Shown here: positions 62,101 to 64,000 of the stretch, piece by piece
Numbering within the stretch: position 1 is the stretch's first letter
How the letters are laid out: every line of letters begins with the position of its first letter
NCBI GenBank assembly: GCA_021397835.1
Contig: JAJFZO010000609.1
Location: forward strand, 188,501 to 252,500
DNA from: Moringa oleifera
Taxonomy: Eukaryota; Streptophyta; Magnoliopsida; Brassicales; Moringaceae
Reading direction: 5' to 3'
Length of the DNA: 64,000 nucleotides
Program-made: the position numbers and the translations under genes
The notes under the pieces: model-generated
The model's database searches: none
Seen by the model: only the letters and a program-made list of their open reading frames with translations
Told to the model about the DNA's origin: nothing

Positions 62101-62312
62101 AAAAGATTATAGCAAGGACAAGATGGTAGCTGATTTCAATAATGCAAAGGTCCTCCAGGTTTGCAACATTAAGACTGGGACCCAAATTGATATTACCAGT
62201 TAAAAGGCAATCCATAGGAAAAGAATTTCTAAAACCATGTCCACAGTCTTGTTTCAGTCAAGAGTAGACCACAATTGAAAGATAAAACTTAAAACAAATA
62301 AAAAGTACATAT

Positions 62313-62352
<40 letters not shown>

Positions 62353-63510
62353 CACACACACACATACACACCTTCACGACTGAAGCAAAATTATCATCCA
62401 GGATGATGATATCTGAGCTCTCTTTAGCAACTTCTGTTCCTTGGATACCCATTGCAAGACCAATATCTGCCTGAGCTCCATTAATTTGAAAGAAAGCAAA
62501 TTTCATAAAATTATTATGTATAAGAAACCCAAATAATAACTGAATAATGACAATGGCCATGACAATGATGGACATGACAATAGGAACTAAATAGCGAAGT
62601 GACTGGGGCATCACCAAAACCATTGTTGGATGAAGGAAACACTAACAGCCATTAAACAAAGAAAGAAAAGAATAAATCCAATCTAGCTCTTGCTTAATTT
62701 GCTGTGCTAAAAGGTGCGGAATGCATCTGCCAGCGACCACTTAAGTACACCTCACCATATGACACAAAAAGCTCAACTCCATCAGTTTAACTAACCACTC
62801 GCAGATCCCATTATCTTTTCAATACCTTTATTTCAGTGCAGCAAGTTAACCTCAGAACAGCTGAAACAGGAAACAGAACTAAGGGTACAGTAATGCTAGC
62901 TAACCAAACACACTTTAGGGTTAAGAATTAGTTGACATTAAAAGTGGTGCTAGCATGGAGCTAGTTGCAAATGTTACAGCAAAGCCACCAGCATCAGCAG
63001 GCCAGCAATACTAAAAATAAACCATAATTATATTATCATAATGGTGGTCAGGGTTATCGCTATTTTCACGTCATAAATTTTAGTGACATTGAAAATAAGA
63101 TTACGTTCAAACCTCATGCAGTGCAGGAGCATCATTAGTGCCATCTCCAGTTACAGCAACAACATGTCCCCTCCTTCTCAGTGCTTGCACAAGCAGAAGT
63201 TTGTCATTGGGAGATGACCGTCCCATCACCTTACATACCACAACCAAGTCAGGTTCTACAGAATTTATCCCTTTAATCGTTATCACTATGACCAGTACAA
63301 ATGTAGTTATATAAACAATGACAAATGTTGAGGCTTAGCTCATACCGATATCTTTTCAGCAATTTCTTCTCTTTGTGGATCTGATAAGGCACGAAATATT
63401 TTCCCTTCAATGAGATTGGGCTCAGTAGCATCTGCATCTGAACCTAATATCCCACAGTCCAAAGCAATTGCTCTGGCAGTTTGAAGATTGTCACCAGTCA
63501 CCATACGCAC
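59150..63510 (-). CDS. ACA10: Autoinhibited plasma-membrane-type Ca2+-ATPase (ACA8/10-like), C-terminal part
   Basis: Type P2B calcium pump exporting Ca2+ with ATP hydrolysis. Ten GT-AG exons in the window: 63510-63346, 63229-63113, 62470-62372, 62031-61894, 61779-61679, 60916-60871, 60558-60424, 59619-59512, 59429-59338, 59249-59150. They join into 366 codons to the stop; the N-terminal two thirds lies beyond the right edge. The P domain shows [16 protein letters not shown] and [22 protein letters not shown]. Six membrane segments (M5-M10) follow, from [18 protein letters not shown] and [20 protein letters not shown] (with the Asn and Asp of the calcium site in M6) to [17 protein letters not shown]. 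The C-terminus is short and basic ([10 protein letters not shown]). Plant P2B pumps carry the calmodulin-binding autoinhibitory domain at the N-terminus, not visible here. The many-intron structure fits the ACA8/9/10 clade. The symbol ACA10 comes from gene order. Confidence 0.92.
60151..60364. repeat. 107-base tandem duplication in an ATPase intron
   Basis: Units start at 60151 and 60258 (GTGTATGTAAGGGTGATGAT / GTGTATGTAAGGGCGATGAT) and differ at only a handful of positions, so the duplication is recent. It lies wholly within the intron 59620-60423. Confidence 0.9.
62319..62371. repeat. (CATA)n(CA)n microsatellite touching a splice donor
   Basis: About eight CATA units followed by CA repeats. 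On the minus strand it reads GTGTGTATGTGTGTGTG(TATG)n, and its first GT is the donor of the ATPase exon 62470-62372. Confidence 0.9.
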
Positions 63511-64000
63511 CTATAAGATAACAAGCGGATATCATACAAACGGGTAAATTACACAATATACACAACATAAATGAAGAGAACTAAACACATGTAGGAAGTA
63601 CCACATCACAGTGATCAAATGAGTTTCAAAGGAGAAAAATGAAAACCACAAGCTTTATGATACTTGCACCACAAGCTTACCCATCATTTAAAAAAATATC
63701 TGCCTACATTACTGAAGGATCATTGCCATAAAAAGTTGCATAACAAAATTCATACATTCTCCCACGCCCGTCTCTCTAAAAAAAATGTGGAAAGTATCTT
63801 AAGATTATCCTGCAGCATCACAGAATACTACAGTAACAAAACCAGACAGTCCACCTCAGGGGAACCTTAATATAATATTATAGTTCCCCATTTGTTGGTA
63901 TAAAAGAGCTCTAACATGCTACATTGAAAATCCCAACACTTGATCCCAAATATTAACATCCCACTAATCTATCAATTGAACAGAAGCCTCCAATTAAGTC
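63511..64000 (-). other. Ca2+-ATPase intron, partial, to the window edge
   Basis: No further ATPase exon was found before the edge. The frame at 63664-63870 on the plus strand has no family features. Confidence 0.5.

Noticed and set aside
1..64000. tRNA, rRNA or other structured RNA genes
   Set aside because: I looked for tRNA-like cloverleaf landmarks and found only retroelement primer-binding sites complementary to the initiator-Met tRNA.

Overview
The window is nuclear DNA of a flowering plant, probably a eudicot or an early-diverging angiosperm. The evidence is GT-AG split genes of plant-specific families, a chloroplast-targeted Rieske oxygenase, AT-rich intergenic DNA and layers of decayed plant transposons. 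I cannot name the species.

Four real genes are visible, with part of a possible fifth at the left edge. They are an oligosaccharyltransferase subunit of the OSTC/DC2 family (+, 6547-7071, one exon), a plant intracellular Ras-group-related LRR protein (-, 22117-25258, three exons), choline monooxygenase (+, 43581-58103, ten exons, complete 433-aa frame), and the C-terminal half of an autoinhibited plasma-membrane-type Ca2+-ATPase (-, 59150 to past the right edge, ten exons seen). CMO and the Ca2+-ATPase converge, with about 1 kb between stop codons. From memory, the Arabidopsis counterparts are consecutive loci on chromosome 4 (At4g29870, At4g29880, At4g29890, At4g29900), so this looks like a conserved gene block stretched by transposons.

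Layout: 1-65 possible start of a leftward gene; 960-6360 AT-rich foldback repeats and a Ty3/gypsy remnant; 6.5-10.7 kb OSTC and its downstream DNA; 10.7-19.4 kb a leftward Ty3/gypsy pol split by a 5.2-kb CACTA (En/Spm) element with recognisable ends and a TCT target duplication; 19.5-21.7 kb minisatellite and AT-rich DNA; 21.8-25.5 kb the LRR gene; 26.8-36.4 kb copia, CACTA and SIRE-like remnants; 36.5-41.2 kb a full-length decayed copia element with paired LTRs and an AAGAT target duplication, sitting inside one of the foldback repeats; 41.6-43.1 kb an internally deleted gypsy element just upstream of CMO; 43.6-58.1 kb CMO, whose 10.3-kb intron 8 holds a LINE and parts of two gypsy elements; 59.1-64 kb the Ca2+-ATPase.

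The four genes do not form a pathway. They act in ER N-glycosylation, intracellular LRR scaffolding, plastid glycine betaine synthesis and plasma-membrane calcium efflux. I saw no tRNA, rRNA or CRISPR. No new autonomous system is evident. The most informative signals are the nested insertions, the giant CMO intron with intact flanking exons, and an AT-rich foldback family present in at least four places.
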